The notes under the pieces were generated by a model. That model was not told the DNA's origin, did no database searches, and worked only from the letters and a program-made list of their open reading frames with translations. Position numbers and translations under genes: made by a program. 64,000 bases of DNA from Nonomuraea roseoviolacea subsp. carminata. GTDB taxonomy: Bacteria > Actinomycetota > Actinomycetes > Streptosporangiales > Streptosporangiaceae. Below are positions 22,190 through 30,517 of the stretch, one piece after another. Each line of letters starts with the position of its first letter. Position 1 is the stretch's first letter. Location of the stretch: the NCBI RefSeq assembly GCF_024172185.1, contig NZ_JAMZEC010000001.1:5290001-5354000 (forward strand). Direction: 5' to 3'.

Positions 22190-23842
22190 TCAGAGCAGGC
22201 CGGCCGAGAAGGACACGCCCTCGACCTTGACCTTGCCGCCCGAGCACGACACCTTCGGGTCGTCCGTGCCCGGCACGATCACCGTCAGCAGCGACGCGGC
22301 GTCCGGCGACACGACGACGGACGTCGGCAGCTTGGACAGGTAGGTCGGCGACACCCAGCCCAGCTTCCCGCCGCGCTCCACCTTCTGCCCGCCCACCGGG
22401 CGGCAGGACGGGCCGAACTGGAGCATCGTCACCCGGAACTTGCCGTCGGCCAGCACCACCCGGCCGCCCTCGTTCGAGACGACCTTGAGCGACGGGGCGA
22501 ACCGCCACAGGTTGCGCACCTTCTTGCCGCCCGCCGCCGTGTCGAGCACCGCCATCAGGTCGTCGCCGTGGTTGACGAGCACCGACCGGGTGCGGGCCGT
22601 CCCGTACGCCTTGTCGGTCAGGCGGAACGCCTGCCGGTCGGCGCCGATCACCGACTTGGTCAGCTTGCTGGCCGTGCGCGGCCGGAACCGCTGCCCGACG
22701 ACCGTGGGGACGTTGTGCGCCTCGGGGGAGAGCGTCCAGTAGCGGTAGGCGCTCTTCTCGTAGGAGTGGAAGCCGGCGTCCATGAGGATGTCGCGGCCGT
22801 GCGCGTAGTACGTCACGCCCAGGTGGTCCTCGTGGCCGTGGAACTTCAGGCCGGGGCCGAACCTGATCGAGTAGTACGCGGAGTCGGGCTTGTTCCAGGC
22901 GGTCCGGCCGTAGACGTAGCCGGCCCGGTAGACCTTGACCTCCTGCTTGGGCGTGCCCGTCTCCACCCGCGGCTCGGTCTCGGCGCTGCCGTCGCCGAGG
23001 GGTGCCATGTAGCCGTTGGGCATGGTGGAGTGGGCGATGAAGTCCTTGAGGGCGTCGGCCCGGCGGGAGATGTCGGCCGGCACCCTGCGCCCGCAGTCCT
23101 TCATGTTGGCGATGGCCACCTGGAGCCGGCCGTACACGTAGACGGCGTAGCGCGGAGCCTGCTCCATGAGCGCACCCTGCGAGTCCACGTCGAGCTTGAC
23201 GGTGCCGGTCAGGCGCCTGGAGGCCAGGCTCGCCCAGTCGGAGCGGCCGTAGCGGCAGCCGATGCCCATGAGCGCGATGTCCTGGTCCATCCCGTGGTTG
23301 TGGCCCTTCTTGTAGAGCCTCGGGTCGGCCAGCAGTCGGGCGTGGTCGGCCAGGCTGTCCTTCAACCAGGAGTCCTTGACGTGCATGCTCAGGCAGACCA
23401 GCGCCTGCGAGCGCAGGGAGACAGGGTGGTCCTTCCAGGCGTACGCCGGCGTGCCGCGGGCGCCGCGCCGGTTGCTCGCCACCCAGTCCTTGGTGATCTC
23501 CTTGGCGCGGTCCAGGTAGCGCTCGTCGCCGCTGTTCTCGTAGGCCACGACGAGCGTGCCCATCCAGCGCAGCGACTGGAAGACGAACTCCCACGAGCGG
23601 TTCCGGTACGGGCTGGCGGCCCAGTTGATCTTGCTGCCGAGCTTGTACGGCGGCAGGCCGACCAGGGAGATCTCGCCCCGCATGACCTCGTCGGCCGTCG
23701 GCGTGGCGGGCAGCCAGTCGCCCTGGCACTGCGCGGTCCGCTTCACCTTCTCCGCCCCGTCCGTGGGCGTGTCGGCGTACGCGGAACGTGCCAGCCCGCA
23801 CAGGAGAAGCAGGGAGGCGAGGGAGATCGCGAGGCGGCGCAC
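22190..23842 (-). CDS. secreted heparinase II/III-type polysaccharide lyase
   Basis: A 550-residue exported protein. Signal peptide residues 1-23 (VRRLAISLASLLLLCGLARSAYA) precede an alpha-toroid domain with KKGHNHGMDQD and a beta-sandwich domain beginning FHGHEDHLGVTYYAHGRDIL then MDAGFHSYEK, the conserved core of heparinase II/III-like lyases. Such enzymes cleave uronic-acid polysaccharides by beta-elimination. The GTG at 23840-23842 was chosen because GGAAGGAAA sits six bases upstream and it places the signal peptide at the N-terminus; an ATG 13 codons further upstream lacks a site. Confidence 0.82.
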   Translation of the reverse strand: MRRLAISLASLLLLCGLARSAYADTPTDGAEKVKRTAQCQGDWLPATPTADEVMRGEISLVGLPPYKLGSKINWAASPYRNRSWEFVFQSLRWMGTLVVAYENSGDERYLDRAKEITKDWVASNRRGARGTPAYAWKDHPVSLRSQALVCLSMHVKDSWLKDSLADHARLLADPRLYKKGHNHGMDQDIALMGIGCRYGRSDWASLASRRLTGTVKLDVDSQGALMEQAPRYAVYVYGRLQVAIANMKDCGRRVPADISRRADALKDFIAHSTMPNGYMAPLGDGSAETEPRVETGTPKQEVKVYRAGYVYGRTAWNKPDSAYYSIRFGPGLKFHGHEDHLGVTYYAHGRDILMDAGFHSYEKSAYRYWTLSPEAHNVPTVVGQRFRPRTASKLTKSVIGADRQAFRLTDKAYGTARTRSVLVNHGDDLMAVLDTAAGGKKVRNLWRFAPSLKVVSNEGGRVVLADGKFRVTMLQFGPSCRPVGGQKVERGGKLGWVSPTYLSKLPTSVVVSPDAASLLTVIVPGTDDPKVSCSGGKVKVEGVSFSAGLL

Positions 23843-24004
23843 GCCGGTTTCCTTCCGGACCACGAAATGGGGGCGGAACATGCTGTCCGAATCGCGATCA
23901 ACCGGTCAAGTCGGGCGACAGAGCGGGTGCCAGATCGTTAGCGGCCCGATAGCTGTTCGCCCTTTGTATCCTGTTTGCTCGCCGAGAGGCTGGGGAGGCC
24001 GCTG

Positions 24005-25417
24005 ATGTCGTTGGTACGCGCGCACGGGGCGTTCCTCCTTGCCGTGCTCGCCGGGGTCGTGCTGCGCGGCCTCGCCCTCCTCGGCTACCGGCCGGCGATC
24101 TGGTTCTGGGCCGACTCCTTCGCCTACCTCAACGCCGCGCTCGACCCGCGCCCGCTGGAGTCGCGCACGTCCGGCTACTCGTTCTTCCTGTGGGCGCTGC
24201 GCCCGCTGTCGAGCATCGAGGCGGTCGTGGTCGTGCAGCACCTGCTCGGGCTCGGCATCGGCGTCATGGTGTACGCGCTGCTGCGCCGCCGCCTGCCCGG
24301 CTGGGCCGCGGCCCTGTTCGCCCTGCCGGTGCTCGTCGACGCGTACCAGATCCAGCTCGAACACATGATCATGGCCGATCTGCTGTTCGTGTTCCTCACC
24401 ATGGCCGCGGTGACCCTGGTCCTGTGGCGGCCCCGCCCCTCGGCGGGCACGGCCGCCGCGGCCGGGGTCCTGCTGGCCGCCGCCACCGTCACCCGCACGA
24501 TCGGGCTCCCGCTGATCGCCGTGGTCGCGGTCGCGCTGCTGCTGCGCCGCGCCGGCTGGCGCGCCGTCGCCGCGCTCGCCGTGGCCGCCGCGATCCCGCT
24601 CGCCGGTTACGCCTCGTGGTTCGCCTCCGTGCACGGCACGTTCGCGCTGAGCCGCGGCGGCACGTTCCTGTGGGCGCGCACGCTGACCTTCGCCGACTGC
24701 GCGCGCATCCAGCCGGACCTGCCGCGGCTCTGCCCGAAGGAGCCGCCGGGGCAGCGCCGTCAGCCGCCCGAGTACATCTGGGACGCCGACTCGCCGATCA
24801 CCACGATCAAGGGCGGCAACGCCGCGCGCGACGAGGCCGCCGGCCGCTTCGCCCGGCAGGCGATCCTCGCCCAGCCCCTCGACTTCCTCGCCGCGGGGCT
24901 CGCCGACTCGGCGCACATCTTCAGCTGGGAGCGCTGGGTGTACCCGGTGGACGGGCCGCAGAGCGCCTACTCCTTCCCCGAGCGTGTCCCGCCGTTCAAG
25001 GACGTGCCTGCCTCCAGGGACCGCACCGCCGCCGAGATCACCACCGACTACCAGGGCGCCTCCGGCCAGACCGCGGTCGTCGAGCCCTACGCGGGCCTGA
25101 TCCGCGGCTACCAGGGGTGGGGCTTCCTGCGGGGGCCGCTGCTCGGGGCGCTCCTGCTGGTCGGCCTGGCCGGGGTCGTGATCAGGTGGCGGTCACTGGG
25201 CGGCGACGTGCTGCTGCCCTGGGCGGCCTCGGTGACGCTGCTCCTGCTGCCCGTGCTCATCGCCGCCTTCGACCACCGGTACGTGCTGCCCGGCGTGCCG
25301 CTCGCCTGCCTCGCGGCCGGCCTGGCGCTCGCCCGCCGCACGCCGCGCGCGGAGGAGGCGGACGCCACGCCGGGCCGCGCGGGCGCCGCCGCCCAGCCCG
25401 CCGGCCGCACCCGGTGA
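24005..25417 (+). CDS. multi-spanning membrane glycosyltransferase-like protein
   Basis: A 470-residue integral membrane protein with about ten to twelve hydrophobic segments and a large extracytoplasmic region (about residues 215-370). The first loop carries ADSFAYLNAALDP, matching the acidic first-loop motif of GT-C enzymes that use polyprenyl-phosphate sugars (ArnT/PMT/GT39 and GT87 relatives). Acceptor unknown. ATG at 24005 was taken because GGGGAGG lies about six bases upstream; an upstream TTG is weaker. Divergent from the polysaccharide lyase, which may hint at a shared glycan theme but this is speculation. Confidence 0.7.
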   Translation: MSLVRAHGAFLLAVLAGVVLRGLALLGYRPAIWFWADSFAYLNAALDPRPLESRTSGYSFFLWALRPLSSIEAVVVVQHLLGLGIGVMVYALLRRRLPGWAAALFALPVLVDAYQIQLEHMIMADLLFVFLTMAAVTLVLWRPRPSAGTAAAAGVLLAAATVTRTIGLPLIAVVAVALLLRRAGWRAVAALAVAAAIPLAGYASWFASVHGTFALSRGGTFLWARTLTFADCARIQPDLPRLCPKEPPGQRRQPPEYIWDADSPITTIKGGNAARDEAAGRFARQAILAQPLDFLAAGLADSAHIFSWERWVYPVDGPQSAYSFPERVPPFKDVPASRDRTAAEITTDYQGASGQTAVVEPYAGLIRGYQGWGFLRGPLLGALLLVGLAGVVIRWRSLGGDVLLPWAASVTLLLLPVLIAAFDHRYVLPGVPLACLAAGLALARRTPRAEEADATPGRAGAAAQPAGRTR

Positions 25418-25431
25418 GCCATGATGACCCC

Positions 25432-26028
25432 ATGAAGCTGAACGACCTGGTGATCCCCGACACCGCCGCCTGCCGCGGCGCGCTGGAGGTGGCGGCCAGA
25501 TACCACACGCCCTCGCTGCTGAACCACTCCGTCCGGGCCTACCTGTGGGCCGCCGCCTACGCCAGGACACACGGCATCGGCTTCGACGCGGAGCTGCTCT
25601 ACGTCTCCGCCATGCTCCACGACCTCGGGCTGACCGCCGAGTTCGACAGCCACACCGTGCCGTTCGAGGAGGCGGGCGGACACGTGGCGTGGGCGTTCTG
25701 CGCGGGCGCCGGCTGGTCGCGCGAGCGCAGGCAGCGCGCCCTCGAAGTGATCGTCCGGCACATGTGGGACGAGGTGTCCCTGGACGAGGACCCCGAGGGG
25801 CACCTGCTGGAGCTGTCCACGGGCATGGACATCTCGGGCCGGCGCACCGAGGAGATCCCGCCCGGCCTGCGGGAGGAGGTCCTGGCCCGGCATCCGCGCC
25901 TGGACATCGCCAAGGAGTTCGCCGCCTGCATCGCCGAGCAGGGCGAGCGCAAGCCGTCCAGCCTGGCGGGCGGGTTCGTCCGGTCGGGGGTCGCGGAGCG
26001 CATCGCCCGCAACCCCCTCGACGCCTGA
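25432..26028 (+). CDS. HD-domain phosphohydrolase-like protein (cyanamide hydratase-like)
   Basis: A 198-residue metal-dependent hydrolase of the HD superfamily. Metal ligands are visible as H32 in LLNHSVRAYLWA and H63-D64 in MLHDLGLTAEF, with further histidines in GGHVAW and IVRHMWDE. The pattern LLNHSVRxY is shared with cyanamide hydratase/DDI2-like proteins. A GTG at 25414 overlapping the previous stop (GTGA) would add six residues and couple it to the membrane protein gene; the ATG at 25432 gives the usual family start. Substrate not predictable. Confidence 0.82.
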   Translation: MKLNDLVIPDTAACRGALEVAARYHTPSLLNHSVRAYLWAAAYARTHGIGFDAELLYVSAMLHDLGLTAEFDSHTVPFEEAGGHVAWAFCAGAGWSRERRQRALEVIVRHMWDEVSLDEDPEGHLLELSTGMDISGRRTEEIPPGLREEVLARHPRLDIAKEFAACIAEQGERKPSSLAGGFVRSGVAERIARNPLDA

Positions 26029-26046
26029 CGATCCCGGACGCGCCGG

Positions 26047-26430
26047 CTACGACTTCGGGCCGGCGCTCTGCACCACCTCGAAGGACCACACCTCCGAGCC
26101 CGAGGCGGCCGGCCCCTGCCCGTGGCCGTGTCCCTGTCCCTGTCCCTGCCCTGGGCCCTGCTCCTGCCCGCCGGCGCGGCCCGCGTCGGCGGCGGCCTGG
26201 GCGTGGCCCCGCTGGAACGCCATGCCCTTCTGCCAGTTCTGGAAGTCGTCCTCGCTGCGCCAGCGGGTGTACACCAGATAGCGGTCGGTGCCCTCGACCG
26301 GCCGCAGCAGCTCGAACCACTCGAACCCGTCGGACGACTCGACCATCCCCGCCCGGTTGGCGAACCGGCGCTCCAGCTCCTCCCGCATCTCGGCGGGAAC
26401 CGTCAGCACATTGATCTTCACGACGGACAA
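26047..26430 (-). CDS. antibiotic-biosynthesis-monooxygenase fold protein, heme monooxygenase (MhuD/IsdG)-like
   Basis: A 127-residue dimeric alpha-beta barrel protein: SVVKINVLTVPAEMREEL, GFEWFELLRPVEGTDRYLVYTRW and SEVWSFEVVQS match actinobacterial heme-degrading monooxygenase-like proteins. The usual family member is about 100 residues; the extra length is a Gly-Gln-His insertion (GQEQGPGQGQGQGHGHGQG) near residue 90-108, coded by imperfect GTCCCT repeats at 26126-26160. TTG at 26430 is preceded by GAGAGGGG. It is convergent with the HD gene. Confidence 0.8.
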   Translation of the reverse strand: MSVVKINVLTVPAEMREELERRFANRAGMVESSDGFEWFELLRPVEGTDRYLVYTRWRSEDDFQNWQKGMAFQRGHAQAAADAGRAGGQEQGPGQGQGQGHGHGQGPAASGSEVWSFEVVQSAGPKS

Positions 26431-26553
26431 CGCGACCCCTCTCGCGGCAGCTCACCGCACCGGGCGCCCCGTCGCGACCCGGTGCCGTTGCCAGGCTAAC
26501 CCGCCGCACCTCCGGGGGGCGGACCGGCTCGGCGGCGGCGATAGCCTTGTCGG

Positions 26554-27330
26554 GTGCGTATAGCGAGGTTCTCCACAGGCGAAGGCGTCACGTTCGGCGT
26601 GGTCGAGGGCGGACCGGGCGAGGAGTTCGTCTCCGCCATCACCGGTCACCCGTTCGGCGAGGTCCAGTTCACCGGCGAGCGATACCCGCTGTCCCAGGTG
26701 AAGCTGCTGGCCCCCATGCTGCCGAGCAAGGTGGTCGCCATCGGCCGCAACTACGCCGAGCACGCCCGCGAGCTGGGCAACGAGGTGCCCGACGAGCCGC
26801 TGATCTTCATGAAGCCGTCCACCTCCGTCATCGGCCACGGCGAGGCCATCGCCTACCCCACCTCGCTGTCCCACCGGGTCGACTACGAGGGCGAGCTGGC
26901 CGTGGTCATCGGGCGGCTGTGCCGCGAGGTCCCGGTCGAGCGGGTCAAGGACGTCATCTTCGGCTACACCTGCGCCAACGACGTGACGGCCCGCGACCTG
27001 CAGAAGCGCGACGTGCAGTTCACGCGCGCCAAGAGCTTCGACACGTTCTGCCCGCTGGGCCCGTGGATCCGCACCGACCTCGACCCGGCCGACCTCGCGC
27101 TCACCACGACGGTCAACGGCGAGGTGCGCCAGAGCGGCCGCACCAGCCAGCTCATCCACGACATCCCCGCGCTCGTCGCCTACGTCAGCGCGGTCATGAC
27201 CCTGATCCCCGGCGACGTGATCCTGACCGGCACCCCGGCGGGCGTCGGCCCGGTCGAGATCGGCGACGAGGTCAGCGTCGGCATCGAAGGCATCGGCACT
27301 CTGACGAACAAGGTGGTCGCTCGTGACTGA
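26554..27330 (+). CDS. fumarylacetoacetate hydrolase family protein
   Basis: A 258-residue FAH-fold enzyme. Family signatures are AIGRNYAEHARELG, FMKPSTSVIGHGEAI, VDYEGELAVVIGR (metal-binding Glu residues) and GYTCANDVTARDLQ, ending with LTGTPAGVGPV. Members hydrolyse or decarboxylate acylpyruvates and related 2-oxo acids. GTG start at 26554. Its stop overlaps the GTG start of gltX by eight bases, and this gene pair is a common actinobacterial arrangement, so they share a transcript; the metabolic link is unknown. Confidence 0.92.
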   Translation: MRIARFSTGEGVTFGVVEGGPGEEFVSAITGHPFGEVQFTGERYPLSQVKLLAPMLPSKVVAIGRNYAEHARELGNEVPDEPLIFMKPSTSVIGHGEAIAYPTSLSHRVDYEGELAVVIGRLCREVPVERVKDVIFGYTCANDVTARDLQKRDVQFTRAKSFDTFCPLGPWIRTDLDPADLALTTTVNGEVRQSGRTSQLIHDIPALVAYVSAVMTLIPGDVILTGTPAGVGPVEIGDEVSVGIEGIGTLTNKVVARD

Positions 27331-28696
27331 CATACGGGTGCGGTTCGCCCCGTCCCCCACCGGCATGTTCCACGTGGGCGGCGCCCGTACGGCGCTGTTC
27401 AACTGGGCGCTGGCCGAGCAGGCTGGCGGCCGGTTCGTGCTGCGCGTCGAGGACACCGACGCCACGCGCAACCGGCCCGAGTGGACCGAGGGCATCATCT
27501 CGGCGCTCGACTGGATCGGCATCAACGGCACCAACCCGGCGTTCGAGGGCCCCTACTTCCAGTCGGCGTACGAGCCGCAGCACCGCGAGGCCGTGGCCAA
27601 GCTGCTGGCCGACGGCAAGGCGTACTACTGCGACTGCACCCGCGAGCAGCTCGTCGCCCGCACCGGCTCCGAGCACCGCGGCTACGACGGCCACTGCCGC
27701 GAGCGCGGCCTGACCGAGGGCGCGGTCCGCTTCCGCACCCCCGACGAGGGCGTCACGGTGGTCGACGACCTGATCCGCGGCCGGGTGGAGTTCCCCAACG
27801 ACGCCCAGGAGGACTTCGTCATCGCCCGCACCGACGGCTCGCCCCTCTACGTGCTGGCCAACGCGGTCGACGACATCACCCAGGCCATCACCCACGTCGT
27901 ACGCGGCGAGGAGCACCTGGGCAACGCGGCCAAGCAGGAGCTGCTGTGGCCCGCGCTCGGCGCGACGCCGCCGGTGTGGGCACACCTGCCGGTCATCGTC
28001 AACGAGCAGCGCAAGAAGCTGTCCAAGCGGCGCGACAAGGTGGCGCTGGAGGACTACCGCGAGGAGGGTTACCTGGCCGAGGCCATGGTCAACTACCTCA
28101 TGCTGCTCGGCTGGGGCCCCGGCGACGACCGCGAGATCATGCCGTGGTCGGAGATGGTGCCGCTGTTCCGCCTGGAGGACGTCAACAGCTCCAGCGCGTT
28201 CTTCGACGAGAAGAAGCTGCGCGCCTTCAACGGCGAGTACATCCGGGCGCTGCCGATCCACGTGTTCGAGGAGCGCTGCTCGCCCTACCTCGACCCCGAG
28301 TGGGACCGCGAGACCTTCAGCAAGGTCGCCGCGCTCGCCCAGACGCGCATCACGGTGCTGTCGGAGATCCGGCAGAACGTCGACTTCCTCTTCCTCGACC
28401 AGCCGGTGTTCGACCAGGCGTCCTGGGACAAGGCGATGAAGAACTCCCCGGTCGAGATCCTCACCGGCTACCTGGAGCGCCTCGACACGGTGAGCTGGGA
28501 CCCCGAGTCGCTGAAGGAGGCGCTGGAGGAGGTGGGCGCCGCCCACGGCCTCAAGCTGGGCAAGGCGCAGGCCCCCGTCCGCGTGGCGGTCACCGGCCGG
28601 ACGGTCGGTCTTCCGCTGTTCGAGTCGATCGAGGTGCTCGGCCGCGAGCGGAGCCAGGAGCGGCTGCGCGCGGCGCTAGCGCGCCTGCGAGGCTGA
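27323..28696 (+). CDS. gltX: glutamyl-tRNA synthetase
   Basis: A 457-residue class I synthetase. The HIGH motif appears as FAPSPTGMFHVGGARTAL (His-Val-Gly-Gly) and KMSKS as KKLSKRRDKV. The C-terminal anticodon-binding domain ends ARLRG. In actinobacteria lacking GlnRS this enzyme normally also charges tRNA-Gln, with GatCAB converting Glu to Gln; that applies here by family knowledge, not by sequence proof. Both substrates, tRNA-Gln and two tRNA-Glu, are encoded within 9 kb downstream. The last 107 bases overlap the convergent MATE gene. Confidence 0.96.
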   Translation: MTDIRVRFAPSPTGMFHVGGARTALFNWALAEQAGGRFVLRVEDTDATRNRPEWTEGIISALDWIGINGTNPAFEGPYFQSAYEPQHREAVAKLLADGKAYYCDCTREQLVARTGSEHRGYDGHCRERGLTEGAVRFRTPDEGVTVVDDLIRGRVEFPNDAQEDFVIARTDGSPLYVLANAVDDITQAITHVVRGEEHLGNAAKQELLWPALGATPPVWAHLPVIVNEQRKKLSKRRDKVALEDYREEGYLAEAMVNYLMLLGWGPGDDREIMPWSEMVPLFRLEDVNSSSAFFDEKKLRAFNGEYIRALPIHVFEERCSPYLDPEWDRETFSKVAALAQTRITVLSEIRQNVDFLFLDQPVFDQASWDKAMKNSPVEILTGYLERLDTVSWDPESLKEALEEVGAAHGLKLGKAQAPVRVAVTGRTVGLPLFESIEVLGRERSQERLRAALARLRG

Positions 28697-29882
28697 CGGC
28701 CGCCCCGGCGGCCATCGCCAGCCACACCCCGGTGACGCCGGCGTGCGCGCTCAGCGCGTACGCCAGCGGCACCTGCACGCCGAACCCGGCCAGCGTGGCG
28801 GCCAGCAGCCGGCCGCCCCTGCCGCTCGCCTGGAGCACCCCGCCGACGGCGATGAGCCCGCCGAAGGGCACCAGGTAGAGGGTCATCCAGCGCAGGAAGC
28901 TCACGGCGGGCCCCGGGTCCGCCGTGAAGAGCGCGGCGGCGGGCGCCGCCACGACGTTCACCGCGAGGGCCACGGCCGCCCCGGCGCCGAGGCCGAGCAG
29001 CAGCGGCGAGCCGGCCGGCTCGGAGCGCGCGGTGCGGATCATCGCGGCCTGCCGCAGCGCGTAGAACACCATGACGCCGGCGAGCATGATCTTCTGGCCG
29101 ATGCCGTAGCCGGCCAGCTCCCGCGTGCCGAACCCGGCCACGAGGTCGACCAGCGCCATGCCCACGGCCGAGCGGGCGAGGAAGTCGCCGGACATCGGCA
29201 GCCCGGTCCGCACCACGTCCCACGCGACCGCCGCGCCCCCGTCCCCGTTCGCGTCCCCACCCGCTTCGCCGACCGGGGACGGCGACTGGATGAGGCGGCG
29301 CGAGGTCGCCAGCGCCACGACCAGGGTCAGCAGCCGGGCCGCCACGGTCGCCAGCGCGGCCCCCTGCACTCCCAGGTCCAGCCCGTAGATGAACAGCGGG
29401 TCCAGCGCGACGACCAGCACGTTGCAGAGGATGGCGTGCCGCATCGGCCGCCGGGTGTCCCCTCGGCCCTTGAGGATGCCGTCCACGACGGTCTGGGCGA
29501 AGTACACGGGCAGGCCGCCGAGCGAGACCAGGAAGAAGCCGGCCGTGAGCCGCCAGTCGTCGGCGAACAGCGCGGCCAGCGGCTCGCGCAGCAGCACGCC
29601 CGGCACCGCGATCGCGACCGACAGGACCGCCCAGAGGGCCCAGCCGGCGCGGACGACGGGCGTGACGGGCGCGTGCCCGTCGCGGCGGCCGACCAGCACC
29701 GTGACGCCCGTCGGGACGGCCAGGAAGAGGCCGTAGGCCAGGTACTCGACGGTGGTGCCCACGGTCACGGCGGCGACCGCGGCCTCGCCGAGGCCGGAGA
29801 CCCACAGCAGGTCGATCAGGCCCACCGCCACGACGGCCGTCAGCAGTTCCACGTACACGGGCATCGCCAGCCGGATCATCAC
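28590..29882 (-). CDS. MATE-family multidrug efflux protein
   Basis: A 430-residue membrane protein with twelve predicted helices, beginning MMIRLAMPVYVELLTAVVAV. The MATE hallmarks are the repeated halves with LVSLGGLPVYFAQTVVDGILKG and LYLVPFGGLIAVGGVLQASG, each written here under the family pattern of a helix followed by Gly-rich turn. It exports cationic drugs using Na or H gradients. The terminal 30 residues, rich in Arg and Ala, are encoded antisense to the end of gltX and may be a recent extension. Divergent from a PadR gene that probably controls it. Confidence 0.88.
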   Translation of the reverse strand: MMIRLAMPVYVELLTAVVAVGLIDLLWVSGLGEAAVAAVTVGTTVEYLAYGLFLAVPTGVTVLVGRRDGHAPVTPVVRAGWALWAVLSVAIAVPGVLLREPLAALFADDWRLTAGFFLVSLGGLPVYFAQTVVDGILKGRGDTRRPMRHAILCNVLVVALDPLFIYGLDLGVQGAALATVAARLLTLVVALATSRRLIQSPSPVGEAGGDANGDGGAAVAWDVVRTGLPMSGDFLARSAVGMALVDLVAGFGTRELAGYGIGQKIMLAGVMVFYALRQAAMIRTARSEPAGSPLLLGLGAGAAVALAVNVVAAPAAALFTADPGPAVSFLRWMTLYLVPFGGLIAVGGVLQASGRGGRLLAATLAGFGVQVPLAYALSAHAGVTGVWLAMAAGAAVSLAGALAPRAAAPGSARGRAPRSTRTAEDRPSGR

Positions 29883-29898
29883 TTACCTCGTTTCGTTA

Positions 29899-29920
29899 TA
29901 TAGCGATTAGAGGTATAGCG
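29899..29920. promoter_or_regulatory. shared MATE/PadR control region with direct TATAGCG repeats
   Basis: TATAGCG occurs at 29899-29905 and 29914-29920 in the 43-base gap between the divergent genes. The right copy is placed as a -10 for a nearly leaderless padR transcript, and the complementary TATAAC on the minus strand could serve the MATE gene. Operator function is inferred. Confidence 0.45.
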
Positions 29921-29925
29921 GTACG

Positions 29926-30483
29926 ATGCGGCCTATGGCAAGCGGCGGCGATCTGGCCCTGACGATCCTGGGCTTCCTCAACGAGCGGCCGATGCACGGC
30001 TACGAGCTCAAGTCGCGCATCGCGGCGCTCTCCGGGCACCTGCGCCCGGTCAGCGACGGCGCCCTCTACCCGGCCATCTCACGGCTCGAAGCGGCGGGCC
30101 TGGTCGAGCGGCACGAGGAGGCGGGCGCCGCGGCGGCGCGCCGCTACGTGCTCACCCTCACCCCGGCCGGCCGCGAGGAGCTGCTCGACCGCCTGCGCCG
30201 CCCCGCCGACCTCCAGATCAGCGACCAGGCGCGCTTCTTCGTCCTGCTGACGTTCCTGTCGGCCCTGCCCGACCCCGCCGACCGCGCCGCGGTGCTCCGG
30301 CGCCGCCTCGACTTCCTGGAGGCGCCGGCCGGCTTCTTCTACGAGGGCGGCCGGCCGGTGCGCGCGGAGGAGGAGCCCGACCCGTACCGGAAGGGCATGC
30401 TGCTGGTCGCGCGGGCCATGAGCCGGGCGGAGAAGGAGTGGCTGCGTGAGCGCCTCGCCGAGCTGCCGAGCCCGCCCGCGTGA
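29926..30483 (+). CDS. PadR-family transcriptional regulator
   Basis: A 185-residue PadR regulator of the long type: LALTILGFLNERPMHGYELKSRI, shortened here to LALTILGFLNERPMHGYEL, then GALYPAISRLEAAGLVERHEE, seen as ALYPAISRLEAAGLV, and a wing RRYVLTLTPAGREEL, with a helical C-terminal arm. Two ATGs (29926, 29935) are three codons apart; the first lies at the expected transcript start. Likely represses the divergent MATE exporter. Confidence 0.9.
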   Translation: MRPMASGGDLALTILGFLNERPMHGYELKSRIAALSGHLRPVSDGALYPAISRLEAAGLVERHEEAGAAAARRYVLTLTPAGREELLDRLRRPADLQISDQARFFVLLTFLSALPDPADRAAVLRRRLDFLEAPAGFFYEGGRPVRAEEEPDPYRKGMLLVARAMSRAEKEWLRERLAELPSPPA

Positions 30484-30517
30484 GGACCCCGCCCCGCGGG
30501 GCGGGGTCCGGGACCGG

